36,322 nt of DNA from Alphaproteobacteria bacterium (GTDB lineage: Bacteria > Pseudomonadota > Alphaproteobacteria > Puniceispirillales > Marisalimonadaceae), in NCBI GenBank assembly GCA_016777645.1, contig JADHRC010000003.1:1-36322 (forward strand). Reading direction: 5' to 3'. Below the pieces are notes generated by a model. It was not told where the DNA came from. It searched no databases and saw only the letters and a program-made list of their open reading frames with translations. Shown one piece after another: positions 17,640 to 26,597 of this stretch (its first letter is position 1; each line of letters begins with the position of its first letter). The position numbers and the translations under genes are program-made.

Positions 17640-18928
17640 AGTCAAATAAAATAGTTATTGATTATAAAACTTTACCAGATAATTTTAAATTTGAAGATCA
17701 ATTTGAAAATATATATAACCAAATGGAGTTCTCAAATCAAAATATTCTTATAAATGGTAAAGCCGGAACCGGTAAGACTACTTTGCTTGAATATTTTCGA
17801 ATAAATTCAAAAAAAAATTTTGTGATACTTGCTTCTACTGGAATATCTGCAATTAATGCCAAAGGGAAAACCATTCATTCTTTTTTTTTATTCCCTCCAA
17901 GAATATTAATTAACGAAAAAATAAAAAAATTAAGAACTAAAATTATTCAAAAAGTTCAAACTATTTTAATTGATGAATGCTCTATGATTAGATCAGATGT
18001 TCTAGATGCAATAGACCAATCACTGAAACTTAATAGAAATAATGATAAGCCTTTTGGTGGTATACAAGTCATCCTTTTAGGAGACATTTATCAACTTCCG
18101 CCGGTAATTAGAGAAAATGAAAAAAATATTTTTGATAAATTTTATCCCAATGGACATTACTTTTTTAATGCAAATTGCTTTCATGAAAGTCAATTTAAAA
18201 CCTATGAACTTTCAAAAGTATACAGACAAAAAGACAAATTTTTTATAAATATCTTAAACAAAATAAGGATTGGAAGTATCGAAAGCTCTGATCTTGCTTT
18301 TCTAAACAAAAAAGTATTAGACAAAAGTTATAATAATCTTCCAGAAACAATAATATTATCACCAACTAATAGAAAAGTAGATTTAATTAACAGAATGAAC
18401 CTAGATAATATAAATAGCCAGATGTTTTCATACAAATCATTACAAACAGGTGATTTTAACGAAAAACCAGCTGATGAAACTCTTCAATTAAAAGTTGGCG
18501 CTCAGGTAATGCTTATAAAAAACGATGTTAAATCACCTAAAAGATGGGTTAACGGTTCAATTGGAATTGTTACTGATCTAACATCTGATAGCATTCACTT
18601 AAAAATAAAAAGTAAAATTTATAAAATTACTCAAGATACATGGGAGAAGTTTGATTATCTTATTAAAGATGATAAAGTGACTCATGAAGTAGTTGCAACA
18701 TTCACTCAATATCCTATTAAACTAGCCTGGGCTATAACAATTCATAAAAGCCAGGGGCAAACTTTTGATAAAGTGATTATCGACCTGGACACAGGATCAT
18801 TTGCCTATGGTCAAACTTATGTTGCTCTAAGTAGAGCTACGTCTCTAGAGGGGCTTTTTTTGACTAGACCCATTAAAGTATCAGACATAATTTTTGATAA
18901 TAAGTTAAGGCATTCTTTTATTAATTAA
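17636..18928 (+). CDS. PIF1-like SF1B DNA helicase
   Basis: The 430-residue protein is an ATP-dependent helicase resembling the PIF1/RRM3 and RecD2-like group. Walker A is GKAGTGKTT (residues 41-49). TGISAINAKGKTIHSFF follows as motif Ia, and Walker B is ILIDECSM around residues 110-117. LLGDIYQLPPV is motif III, and TYVALSRATSLEGL is motif VI near the C-terminus. No extra domains such as HRDC or nuclease are present. PIF1-type helicases unwind G-quadruplexes, R-loops and forked DNA. The start codon overlaps the gntK stop by 4 bases, an unexpected pairing. Its 3' end overlaps the convergent transporter gene by 24 bases. Confidence 0.9.
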   Translation: MKSNKIVIDYKTLPDNFKFEDQFENIYNQMEFSNQNILINGKAGTGKTTLLEYFRINSKKNFVILASTGISAINAKGKTIHSFFLFPPRILINEKIKKLRTKIIQKVQTILIDECSMIRSDVLDAIDQSLKLNRNNDKPFGGIQVILLGDIYQLPPVIRENEKNIFDKFYPNGHYFFNANCFHESQFKTYELSKVYRQKDKFFINILNKIRIGSIESSDLAFLNKKVLDKSYNNLPETIILSPTNRKVDLINRMNLDNINSQMFSYKSLQTGDFNEKPADETLQLKVGAQVMLIKNDVKSPKRWVNGSIGIVTDLTSDSIHLKIKSKIYKITQDTWEKFDYLIKDDKVTHEVVATFTQYPIKLAWAITIHKSQGQTFDKVIIDLDTGSFAYGQTYVALSRATSLEGLFLTRPIKVSDIIFDNKLRHSFIN

Positions 18929-19870
18929 TTTTAAATTTTTTCGTTCCCGAAAAGCAATCAAAATTCCAGAAATTGATATAAAAAACATACCAATTAAATT
19001 TATTAAGCTAGGCCAAACATCAAAAAAAATTTTCCCCCAAATAGTTGCAAATATGAGGTATGAATAGTCCATTGGAGCAAGCCAGCTACTCTCAGCGGTT
19101 TGGTAGGCTTTAGCTAGCAATATGTTCCCACTTACATTCAATATTGAGCAAGAAAAGCAAAAGGCAAAAATAATCAATGTTAACTCAGGCCAGCCTATAA
19201 AAACAAATGGTGAAGTTTCTCTAAAAAGAGTATTTTGAAAAAAAAGCTCAAAAAATATTACTCCCAGGGAAGCTGAAAAAAAAAACATTATTCCAACAGC
19301 GAACGTAAGAGACATAACAGATTCTTGTCTACAATATTTTCTTATTAATACAATATTGCATGCAAAGAAAAAACCGGCCATAATTGGTAAGATTTGCAAA
19401 AGCGTAAAATTTTCTGACCATGGTTCTAAAATTAATATAGCCCCGAAGCTTCCTAAAAAAAGAGCAAAGGTTCTCCAAACACCAATTCTTTCTCCGAGAA
19501 AAACAATAGCCAAACATGACACAAAAATTGGAAATGTATATAAACCTGCAGCCATTTGAGCAAAACTTAATTTAGGAGATGCTGCAAAAAAACAAAACAT
19601 GCATGTAGTCATCATAAGAGCTCGAAAGTATACTGGCTTCCATTTTATTGGCATAAGTATAGAAATTCCATTTGTAAGTCTTGCAATTAGAAATAGTAGT
19701 AGAATATTACCTATGGACCTTATAAATTGAAGTTGCCAGAAGCTAGTTTCACTTGACATGTATTTTATTAAACTATCTTGCAATGAAAGAATTATAACAC
19801 CAATTATCAACATTGTTAGCGATGAAATAGGGTTGTCCTTTGTCTGAGGATTTAAAAAATTAAATTTCAC
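18905..19870 (-). CDS. EamA/DMT-family transporter
   Basis: This 321-residue protein has about ten hydrophobic segments in two EamA repeats. The first begins LIIGVIILSLQDSLIKYMSSE and has the RSIGNILLLFLIARL segment. The second repeat runs from roughly residue 165. Such proteins move small metabolites, and the substrate here is unknown. It differs clearly from the other EamA protein in the window, so they are not recent duplicates. The gene starts 13 bases after the acyl-CoA synthetase stop on the same strand, which suggests co-transcription. Its last 24 bases overlap the convergent helicase gene. Confidence 0.88.
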   Translation of the reverse strand: MKFNFLNPQTKDNPISSLTMLIIGVIILSLQDSLIKYMSSETSFWQLQFIRSIGNILLLFLIARLTNGISILMPIKWKPVYFRALMMTTCMFCFFAASPKLSFAQMAAGLYTFPIFVSCLAIVFLGERIGVWRTFALFLGSFGAILILEPWSENFTLLQILPIMAGFFFACNIVLIRKYCRQESVMSLTFAVGIMFFFSASLGVIFFELFFQNTLFRETSPFVFIGWPELTLIIFAFCFSCSILNVSGNILLAKAYQTAESSWLAPMDYSYLIFATIWGKIFFDVWPSLINLIGMFFISISGILIAFRERKNLKLINKRMP

Positions 19871-19883
19871 AATTTAAGAACCA

Positions 19884-21662
19884 TTAAAGTCTTGGAAAAA
19901 AAGATTTCTTATATAATTCATCTATTTTGTCTTTGTAAAAAGAAATAATCACTTGCCTTTTCATCTTTAAAGTTGGCGTTAATTGATTGTTTTCAATAGA
20001 AAAAGGTTCATATGAAAGAAAAAATTTTCTAATTTTTTTAGTCTGAGATAGTTTTTTGTTAACATCATTAATAATATTTTGAAAATCATTTCTTAGATAA
20101 TCCTTTTTGTCTAATTTAGAATTTATTAAAGTTTCATTTGGAATAATTATAGCTATCAAGAAGGGTTTGTTTTGTCCATAAACCATCGCCTGCTCGATTT
20201 CGTCGTAAGATAATAACAAGTTTTCAATAGGAACTGGGGCAATATTCTCTCCCCCAGAGTTAACAATCATTTCATTTATTCTACCTGAAATTTTTAAGTA
20301 TCCATCTTTATCAATTTCTCCTAAATCGCCAGTGTGGAGCCAGCCATCAATTATTACACTATTTGTACTTTGAGTATCCTTCCAATAACCTTTCATAATA
20401 GATTTACCTCTAACAATGATTTCTTTTTTTTTAGATAGTTTAACCTCAAGCCCTTTTATAGCTAACCCAACTGTATCAATTTTTATACTATTGATTGGGT
20501 TACATGAAATTAGAGGAGAGCATTCAGTTTGCCCATAACCTTGTAGTATATTTATTCCTAGAGACTGAAAGAATAGACCAATATTTTTATTTAAGGCAGC
20601 ACCACCTGAAATAAATGCTTGGAGGTTACCACCAAATTTTTTTTGAAATTTTTTTCTTACAATATGTTCTAAAAAATAATCTTGAATTTTTTCTTTTAAA
20701 CTTAGATCAAAATTGTTAAATCTCTTAGATCCAAGTTCTATTGCTTTAAAAAAAATATTTTGAGTAATTTTATTTTTATTAAAAAGTTGACTATTTATTT
20801 TTTTATACAAAACTTCATAAAGCCTAGGAACAGCTGTCATTAAAGTAGGTTTTACAGTTAACAAATCGTTAACTATTTGATCACGATTTGTATTAAAATA
20901 AATTTCTGCGCCAATATAAATAGGCAAGAAAAAACCAGCAGTATGTTCATATGCATGAGAAAGTGGAATTATAGATAAAAATTTATGATTTTTAACTTTT
21001 ATTTCTTTTATAAACTCATTGGCACCTAAAATATTTGATAAAATTGATTCATGAGTAAGCATAACTCCCTTAGGCTTACTACTGGTACCTGACGTATATA
21101 TAATACAAGCAACATCGTCTTTTTTTATTTTATCTATATTTTGTATTATAAAAGCTTGTTTATAATTATTTCCTGATCCAATTTTTAACAATTCTTTAAA
21201 AGTATAAAATTTATTTTTAAATTTTAACTTTTCTGTGTCTTTTATTTCTTCTATCGATATTACATATCTTATATTTTCTAATTTTGGTAATATTTTTTCT
21301 ATATTTGATATAAGCTTAGAATTAATAAAAATTATTGAAGTGTCTGAGTGTGATAATAGATATAACAATTCTTCCTCGTTACTTGTAGTATAACCAGGAA
21401 CGGTTATGGCACCTAAAGAGATAGTAGCTAAATCTATAACACACCATTTGTAACTATTATCAGCTATGATGGATACTTTATCATTTTTTCTTACACCTAT
21501 TTGATGTAAGGCATAACTTAATCTTTGAACGAGCTCAGAAGTTTTTTTCCAGGAAAGATGCTCCCAATTACCATTTTTTTTATAACCAAATAAAGTTTTA
21601 TCTTGAAGAGATAAAGAATTTTTAAAAAAAATTTGTGGTAAGCTGTTCATTATAAAAACCAT
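19884..21662 (-). CDS. long-chain acyl-CoA synthetase (AMP-forming)
   Basis: The 592-residue product belongs to the FAA1/COG1022 group of adenylate-forming enzymes, which activate long-chain fatty acids with ATP and CoA. The phosphate-binding loop YTSGTSSKPKGVMLTH lies near residue 190. GYGQTECSP is the adenine-binding motif. GWLHTGDLGEIDKDGYLKI with GRINEMIVNSGGENIAP marks the hinge and the C-terminal lid. Two start codons are possible, at 21662 and at 21650 (MNSLPQIFF). Neither has a clear ribosome-binding site, and the second looks more like a natural N-terminus. The C-terminus is shorter than in eukaryotic homologues but complete for bacteria. Confidence 0.9.
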   Translation of the reverse strand: MVFIMNSLPQIFFKNSLSLQDKTLFGYKKNGNWEHLSWKKTSELVQRLSYALHQIGVRKNDKVSIIADNSYKWCVIDLATISLGAITVPGYTTSNEEELLYLLSHSDTSIIFINSKLISNIEKILPKLENIRYVISIEEIKDTEKLKFKNKFYTFKELLKIGSGNNYKQAFIIQNIDKIKKDDVACIIYTSGTSSKPKGVMLTHESILSNILGANEFIKEIKVKNHKFLSIIPLSHAYEHTAGFFLPIYIGAEIYFNTNRDQIVNDLLTVKPTLMTAVPRLYEVLYKKINSQLFNKNKITQNIFFKAIELGSKRFNNFDLSLKEKIQDYFLEHIVRKKFQKKFGGNLQAFISGGAALNKNIGLFFQSLGINILQGYGQTECSPLISCNPINSIKIDTVGLAIKGLEVKLSKKKEIIVRGKSIMKGYWKDTQSTNSVIIDGWLHTGDLGEIDKDGYLKISGRINEMIVNSGGENIAPVPIENLLLSYDEIEQAMVYGQNKPFLIAIIIPNETLINSKLDKKDYLRNDFQNIINDVNKKLSQTKKIRKFFLSYEPFSIENNQLTPTLKMKRQVIISFYKDKIDELYKKSFFPRL

Positions 21663-21771
21663 ATATATTCTTTATAAATATAAGGCATAATTAAATAATA
21701 TTTAATTTTTTTATTTACTTTATTATTTTATTTTTAAAATAGAAAAGTTATACATTGAACTATAATAGAGA

Positions 21772-22749
21772 GTGAAAACAATTATTTCTAAGATTTGTAT
21801 AGCTTTAATCTTTGTTTTTGTTTTAATATCGGGAATATTAATGTCAAAAAAATCGATTGAGTTTAAAAGTGATTTTGATCCAAAATTAATTGGGTTAGAT
21901 ATTGATGAATATCTAAAAAAATCAGAAGAACAAATTACTGATATTAAAGAAGATGTTATAAAAAAAGTTATTTGGGTTAATAGGCCAAATCAAAAAACCC
22001 CTATTTCAATAGTGTACTTACATGGATTTACTGCTACCTCAGAGGAACTTCGCCCTCTTCCAGATATGATTGCAAAAGATATAAAGGCAAATCTTTTTTT
22101 TACAAGATTGACAGGTCATGGAAGAAATTCAGAAGCTATGGAATTGTGTTCTATTAAAAATTGGATAAATGATTTACACGAAGCAATTGAAATTGGCGCA
22201 AGAATTGGAGAAAAAATAATAATACTATCTTCATCTACTGGTGGAACAATAAGTGTAACATCTGCACTAGATGAAAAACTTTCGAAAAACATTATGGGAT
22301 ACATATTTGTATCTCCTAATTTTGGAATAAATCATAGGCTTGCAAGCATTATTACGTGGCCATTTTCTGAATACTGGTTAAAATTAATACTTGGGAAGAC
22401 AATTAAACACTATCCTAGAAATGACCTTAACAAAAAATATTGGACAATGACATATCCCACGAATGCTCTAATTCCTATGGCAAAATTAGTTAATGAAGTT
22501 AATGATAGAGATTTTAGTGATATTGAAAAACCTGCACTCTTTTATTTTTCGTTGGAAGATAAAGTTGTTAATCCACTGAAAACAAAACAATTTATATCTG
22601 GTTGGGGTGGAAAAAATACCACTAAAATTATTAAACTTACAGGTAATGATGATAAATTTTCACACGTATTAGCTGGCTCTATAATTTCTCCTAATCAGAC
22701 TCAACATGCGCGAAAAACAATGGTTAATTGGATTAAAAATTTAAATTAA
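21772..22749 (+). CDS. membrane-anchored alpha/beta hydrolase
   Basis: This 325-residue alpha/beta-fold hydrolase starts at a GTG just after an AGAG ribosome-binding site. That start includes a hydrophobic N-terminal helix (about residues 4-24, IALIFVFVLISGILM), so the enzyme is probably anchored facing the periplasm. The oxyanion-hole segment is VYLHGFTATSEEL. The nucleophile elbow reads LSSSTGGT, with serine in place of the first glycine of GxSxG. SHVLAG near the C-terminus supplies the catalytic histidine. It is divergent from the acyl-CoA synthetase across 109 bases, so a lipid or ester substrate is plausible but not shown. Confidence 0.8.
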   Translation: MKTIISKICIALIFVFVLISGILMSKKSIEFKSDFDPKLIGLDIDEYLKKSEEQITDIKEDVIKKVIWVNRPNQKTPISIVYLHGFTATSEELRPLPDMIAKDIKANLFFTRLTGHGRNSEAMELCSIKNWINDLHEAIEIGARIGEKIIILSSSTGGTISVTSALDEKLSKNIMGYIFVSPNFGINHRLASIITWPFSEYWLKLILGKTIKHYPRNDLNKKYWTMTYPTNALIPMAKLVNEVNDRDFSDIEKPALFYFSLEDKVVNPLKTKQFISGWGGKNTTKIIKLTGNDDKFSHVLAGSIISPNQTQHARKTMVNWIKNLN

Positions 22750-22752
22750 ATC

Positions 22753-22992
22753 TTAATTAAACAATTTATTTGAAAATAGTATTAAAGAATAATGAAGGTT
22801 AATTAATAAATTTTCGTTTTTGTCTTTTATATAACCAAAAGTATATTCAAACTTAACTTTATTATTTGCAAACATACTTCCAATATTAATTACATTTTTA
22901 TCCTAAGATACTTGAGTTTTAATATTTTCCAATTTAGATGTATCAATTTTTTTTGAATATTTTTTATGATTAAGCACTAATATTTTTAAAAA
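22753..22992 (-). pseudogene. decayed fragment of a SnoaL/DUF4440-like gene
   Basis: One minus-strand frame stays open over 80 codons apart from a single in-frame TAG, and has no usable upstream start. After the TAG it reads through INIGSMFANNKVKFEYTFGY and KDKNENLLINLHYSL. This resembles the C-terminal beta-sheet of NTF2-fold (CaMKII-association/DUF4440-type) proteins, whose tail usually reads like YTFxYxxxDGxWLIxxHHSS. The start and N-terminal half are missing, so it looks like a relic. It sits immediately outside the outer tRNA-Glu repeat. The family call is by eye and tentative. Confidence 0.45.
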
Positions 22993-23068
22993 TTAAACTT
23001 TAATATTAATTTACAGATTTGATTAGGAAGGATTTATGTATTCAAAGTTAATGTTTCAAGAAATATAA

Positions 23069-23091
23069 TGGTGATCCCTACGAGATTCGAA
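23069..23091 (-). repeat. partial tRNA-Glu 3' end (outer att-like repeat)
   Basis: These 23 bases are identical to the 3' terminus of the tRNA-Glu gene at 30549, including the CCA end, the acceptor strand and most of the T arm, and are in the same orientation. Identity stops abruptly inside the T arm. The pattern fits an attachment-site remnant left at the far end of an element that integrated into the 3' end of tRNA-Glu. The rest of the tRNA is not present. Confidence 0.75.
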
Positions 23092-23434
23092 TCGGTAATT
23101 TACTGCATCTATGATTAACTCATCTTCGCTAATCAAAGCTCACCTTATCTTTGTATAATATAAGATAATATTAGTCAAGCTCAGATAGTCTAAGATGTGT
23201 CACCAAATTGTCACCAAAGTGACATTTATTCTCGTACGAGTAGATTTTGTCACCTTGTTTATATGTGGTGAAACGTCATAATCGGATATATATTTTAATT
23301 GCGATTTAAGAGACATACTGAAGCGAAAATGAAATCATATATACTTCTAATATTATCAACAGTGATAAGTTAAGTCGGTAATACATTTTTTCATTAATTA
23401 TCTTAAATTCAAAGCTGAATCAATTGTAGGAAAT
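23092..23434. other. non-coding left end of the tRNA-Glu-associated module
   Basis: No gene is apparent in this 343-base stretch between the outer tRNA repeat and the antiporter stop codon. It contains TGTCACC at 23198 and 23209, whose starts are 11 bases apart, an inverted GTGACA at 23219, and another TGTCACC at 23248. It also has the palindrome CTCGTACGAG at 23231. A very similar TGTCACC/TGTCGCC pair with 11-base spacing occurs at the opposite end of the same module, at 29222. These could be arm-type recombinase sites or remnants of an integrase-linked region. Confidence 0.5.
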
Positions 23435-24979
23435 TTATTGATTATGTTTCAGAAATGATTCAGTTACACCGATGCCAGCAGCATCATAGGCATCATAAAT
23501 TTCGTCTGCTCCAGAAGATTTTAATAAATCTGGGTTACCCTGAGATCTTGTGGGTACTATTATTCTTCCTTTAAAACCATATTTTCTAGCCTGTTTTACC
23601 GACCAATTTTGAGCATGAAATTCAGGCAATGCTAGAATAATAGTTGTTAATTTACCAAACCTTAATTTAGACCAAAAACCAGGGTCTTCTGCATCAGCAA
23701 ATGACACTCTTTTTCCCTGTTTAAGAAGATCTAAAGAAAGGTCAGTGTCTGCATCGAAACCAACCACTTTAATATCATTTTTAGATAAATTCTCAAATAT
23801 TGCATTGCCAATGCGCCCCATACCTACAATCATTACTTGAGCTTCACCACAAGTATGAGGTTGTTCATCTGGATGATGTTTTTCTCTTTCAAAATTTACT
23901 AGATATTTTTCTAATATTACATAAATTTCATGAATATATTTATTTAAAATAGACCCAATGATAAAACTTAAACTGACAGAACAAACTAAAACTGCAAATA
24001 AGTTATTATCAACAATTCCAATTTTAAGCCAGTGCGCTAATAAAATTAAAGAAAATTCAGAATATGTTAAAAGTGAAATTGAAATTAGGAAGGAGGAATA
24101 AGCTCTTAAATTCACAAAAATTAATAAGAAGAAAAGTACAACTAATTTTATAATTAGAAATATGATTATTAGTAATGACTCCGAGACAATTTCAAAACTT
24201 AAATTCAATTTCATTCCCAATGAAATAAAAAAAGCCAATAATAAAATCTCTCTTAAACTCCAAATTTTTTCAGCTAAATTTTGTGATCTTTTATAATTAG
24301 AAAGTAACATTCCTAAAATAAGGGCTCCTATTTCTCCAGTTAAACCTAACTTTTCAAAAAGATAACCTCCTAATAATAAAGCAATTAGTACTGAGGCTAA
24401 CAATTCTAATTCTTCACTTGTTTCTAATTTAATTAAAAACTTTTTTAAAACAGGGATAATCAAAGGGATAAAAAGTAGGTATAGTGTATTAAATGATAAA
24501 TTATTACTGCTAGTATACAGTAACAAAGTTAATGCTAAAATATCTTGAAATATGAGTATTAAGATAGAAATTCTACCATGAAATGAATTAATTTCTTGTC
24601 TATCTTCTAATGATTTAGATGCAATAATTGTACTTGAAAATGTTAAAGCTATACATAATAAAACCTTAACTTCTAAATTAACGTTTAAGTTTATTAAAAA
24701 GAAATAAACAAAACTTACTACTGCAGCATGAATAAAAAAAACCTTTAAAAAGGTGAAATTTAAAAAAGCAGAAGGTTTAACTTTGAGCCCAATAGAAAAA
24801 AGTAATAACTCAACACCAATTTTTGAAGGAAAATCTAGTAAACCATTTACATCTGCAAAATTAAAATATTTGAATAAAAAACCAGAGAAGATAAAACCAA
24901 TTAAAATTGGTAAAGATAAAAACTTAAAAATTTGACCACAAATTAATGCGCCACTCATCCAAAATAAAAATAATTCCAT
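23435..24979 (-). CDS. cation:proton antiporter with RCK-N domain (KefB/CPA2-like)
   Basis: The 514-residue protein combines a CPA2-type membrane domain (residues 1 to about 350, roughly 11-12 hydrophobic helices) with a cytoplasmic Rossmann domain. Membrane hallmarks include LPILIGFIFSGFLF, GVELLLFSIGLKV and LGLTGEIGALILGMLLS. The nucleotide-binding motif GMGRIG is at residues 386-391 and is followed by FDADTD, typical of TrkA-N/RCK domains that gate K+ or Na+/H+ exchange by NAD(H). It is related to KefB, KefC and YbaL, but the transported ion is not clear. It is encoded alone, divergent from the ATP-grasp cluster across 166 bases, inside the tRNA-Glu-bounded module. Confidence 0.85.
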   Translation of the reverse strand: MELFLFWMSGALICGQIFKFLSLPILIGFIFSGFLFKYFNFADVNGLLDFPSKIGVELLLFSIGLKVKPSAFLNFTFLKVFFIHAAVVSFVYFFLINLNVNLEVKVLLCIALTFSSTIIASKSLEDRQEINSFHGRISILILIFQDILALTLLLYTSSNNLSFNTLYLLFIPLIIPVLKKFLIKLETSEELELLASVLIALLLGGYLFEKLGLTGEIGALILGMLLSNYKRSQNLAEKIWSLREILLLAFFISLGMKLNLSFEIVSESLLIIIFLIIKLVVLFFLLIFVNLRAYSSFLISISLLTYSEFSLILLAHWLKIGIVDNNLFAVLVCSVSLSFIIGSILNKYIHEIYVILEKYLVNFEREKHHPDEQPHTCGEAQVMIVGMGRIGNAIFENLSKNDIKVVGFDADTDLSLDLLKQGKRVSFADAEDPGFWSKLRFGKLTTIILALPEFHAQNWSVKQARKYGFKGRIIVPTRSQGNPDLLKSSGADEIYDAYDAAGIGVTESFLKHNQ

Positions 24980-25145
24980 TTAAGTTTTATATAAAAATAA
25001 AAAAATAATTAAATTATAACAAAAAAATAGAAAGTTATTTTGTCATAAAGCTAAATTAGAGCTTAATTATTAGGCATTATTTTTAAAAATTAGAACGGAT
25101 TATGATGTAATATAAATTTTTGATTTATAATCATATTTTGTTGAA

Positions 25146-26597
25146 ATGTATTTATTAAAAACTATTCTCATGACCTACAAAATTAAAAATATTGATGAAG
25201 CTTTTATTAGTCATAATTCAGTTAGAACCAATTATAGAAAGTATTATAATTGGTTTAACAATCAAAATTATTCTAATTTAACAAAAAAAAAATCGGATGC
25301 TTTTAAATTTTTTAAAGATACTGGAATTACATTTAAGGTTTATTCTGAGAACAATGATAACGAAAATCTGATACCATTTGATATTATACCAAGAATAATA
25401 AATAGAAGAGAATGGGATAAAGTTGTTAAGGGTATAACTCAAAGAGTTATTGCGATTAACTTATTTCTTAATGATATATATTCAAATCAAGAAATTATTA
25501 ATTCAGGCATAATTCCCATTAGTTTATTAAAAAATAATTCTGCATTTTTTCCTGAAATGATGGGGCTTACTCCCCCCAATAAAATATTTAATCATATATC
25601 TGGAATTGACTTAATAAAAACTGAGAAAAATAATTTTTATGTTTTAGAAGATAATGTGAGAGTTCCATCTGGAGTTTCTTATATGATTGAAAATAGAGAT
25701 ATAATGATGAAATTGTTTCCTGATTTATTTTCCAAATACGCTGTAACTGATAATAGAGATTACCCTAATAAATTATCCAAAATTTTAAAAAAATGTTCAC
25801 CTTTGAAGCGAAAAAAAGAACCTAATATAGCTATTCTTACACCAGGCGTTCACAATTCTGCTTTTTTTGAGCATGCTTTCTTAGCTGATCAATTAGGTGC
25901 AGAATTGGTTGAGAGTAAAGATTTAAGAGTTCTTGATAAATTTTTAAAAATGAAAACCATTGGAGGATGGGAAAAAATTGATATTTTGTACAGAAGAGTG
26001 GATGACGGGTATTTAGATCCCCTAACATTCAAAGAAGATAGTTTTCTGGGTGTGCCTGGTTTAATGGAAGTCTATAGAAACAAGAATATCACAATTGCAA
26101 ATGCTCCAGGAACTGGGATTGCTGATGATAAAGCTATATATTCTTATATTCCAGAAATAATAAATTTTTACCTTGGTGAAAAAGCTATATTAAAAAATGT
26201 TAAAACTTTTAAATGCAGTAACCGAAATGATTTAAAATACGTATTAGATTTTATCGGTGATTTAGTTATAAAGGAAGTACATGGATCTGGGGGATACGGC
26301 ATGTTAATTGGTCCATTATCCAATAAAAGTGAAATTTCTGAATTTAAAAATAAAATTTTAAAAAACCCAAATAATTATATCGCACAACCAACACTATCTT
26401 TGTCTACTTGCCCAATCTTTACCAAAAAAGGGTTATCCCCGAGACATGTTGATTTGAGACCATTTGCTTTATTATCAAATGACGGTGTATCTGTAACGAA
26501 TGGCGGTCTTACAAGAGTGGCATTAAAAAAAGATTCTTTAGTAGTTAATTCCAGCCAAGGCGGTGGTACTAAAGATACTTGGGTATTAGGTGAATAG
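25146..26597 (+). CDS. circularly permuted ATP-grasp protein (COG2308-type amidoligase)
   Basis: This 483-residue protein belongs to the circularly permuted ATP-grasp family, predicted to form peptide-like bonds with ATP. Family signatures are NLFLNDIYSNQEIINSGIIP, FNHISGIDLIKT, VLEDNVRVPSGVSYMIENR and the C-terminal KEVHGSGGYGMLIG with RHVDLRPFAL. An internal ATG at 25170 (MTYKIKNIDEAF) is an alternative start; neither has a strong ribosome-binding site. Its stop TAG overlaps the GTG of the alpha-E gene by one base. The three following genes are its usual partners in bacteria. The substrate has not been established for this type of cluster. Confidence 0.9.
   Translation: MYLLKTILMTYKIKNIDEAFISHNSVRTNYRKYYNWFNNQNYSNLTKKKSDAFKFFKDTGITFKVYSENNDNENLIPFDIIPRIINRREWDKVVKGITQRVIAINLFLNDIYSNQEIINSGIIPISLLKNNSAFFPEMMGLTPPNKIFNHISGIDLIKTEKNNFYVLEDNVRVPSGVSYMIENRDIMMKLFPDLFSKYAVTDNRDYPNKLSKILKKCSPLKRKKEPNIAILTPGVHNSAFFEHAFLADQLGAELVESKDLRVLDKFLKMKTIGGWEKIDILYRRVDDGYLDPLTFKEDSFLGVPGLMEVYRNKNITIANAPGTGIADDKAIYSYIPEIINFYLGEKAILKNVKTFKCSNRNDLKYVLDFIGDLVIKEVHGSGGYGMLIGPLSNKSEISEFKNKILKNPNNYIAQPTLSLSTCPIFTKKGLSPRHVDLRPFALLSNDGVSVTNGGLTRVALKKDSLVVNSSQGGGTKDTWVLGE

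Noticed and set aside
23069-23145. A diverged tRNA whose ends read GGTGA...TCACC on both strands
   Set aside because: Beyond the 23 identical bases no cloverleaf forms: the T stem is mispaired, there is no anticodon stem, and the end pairing would involve the CCA tail, which is unpaired in tRNAs.
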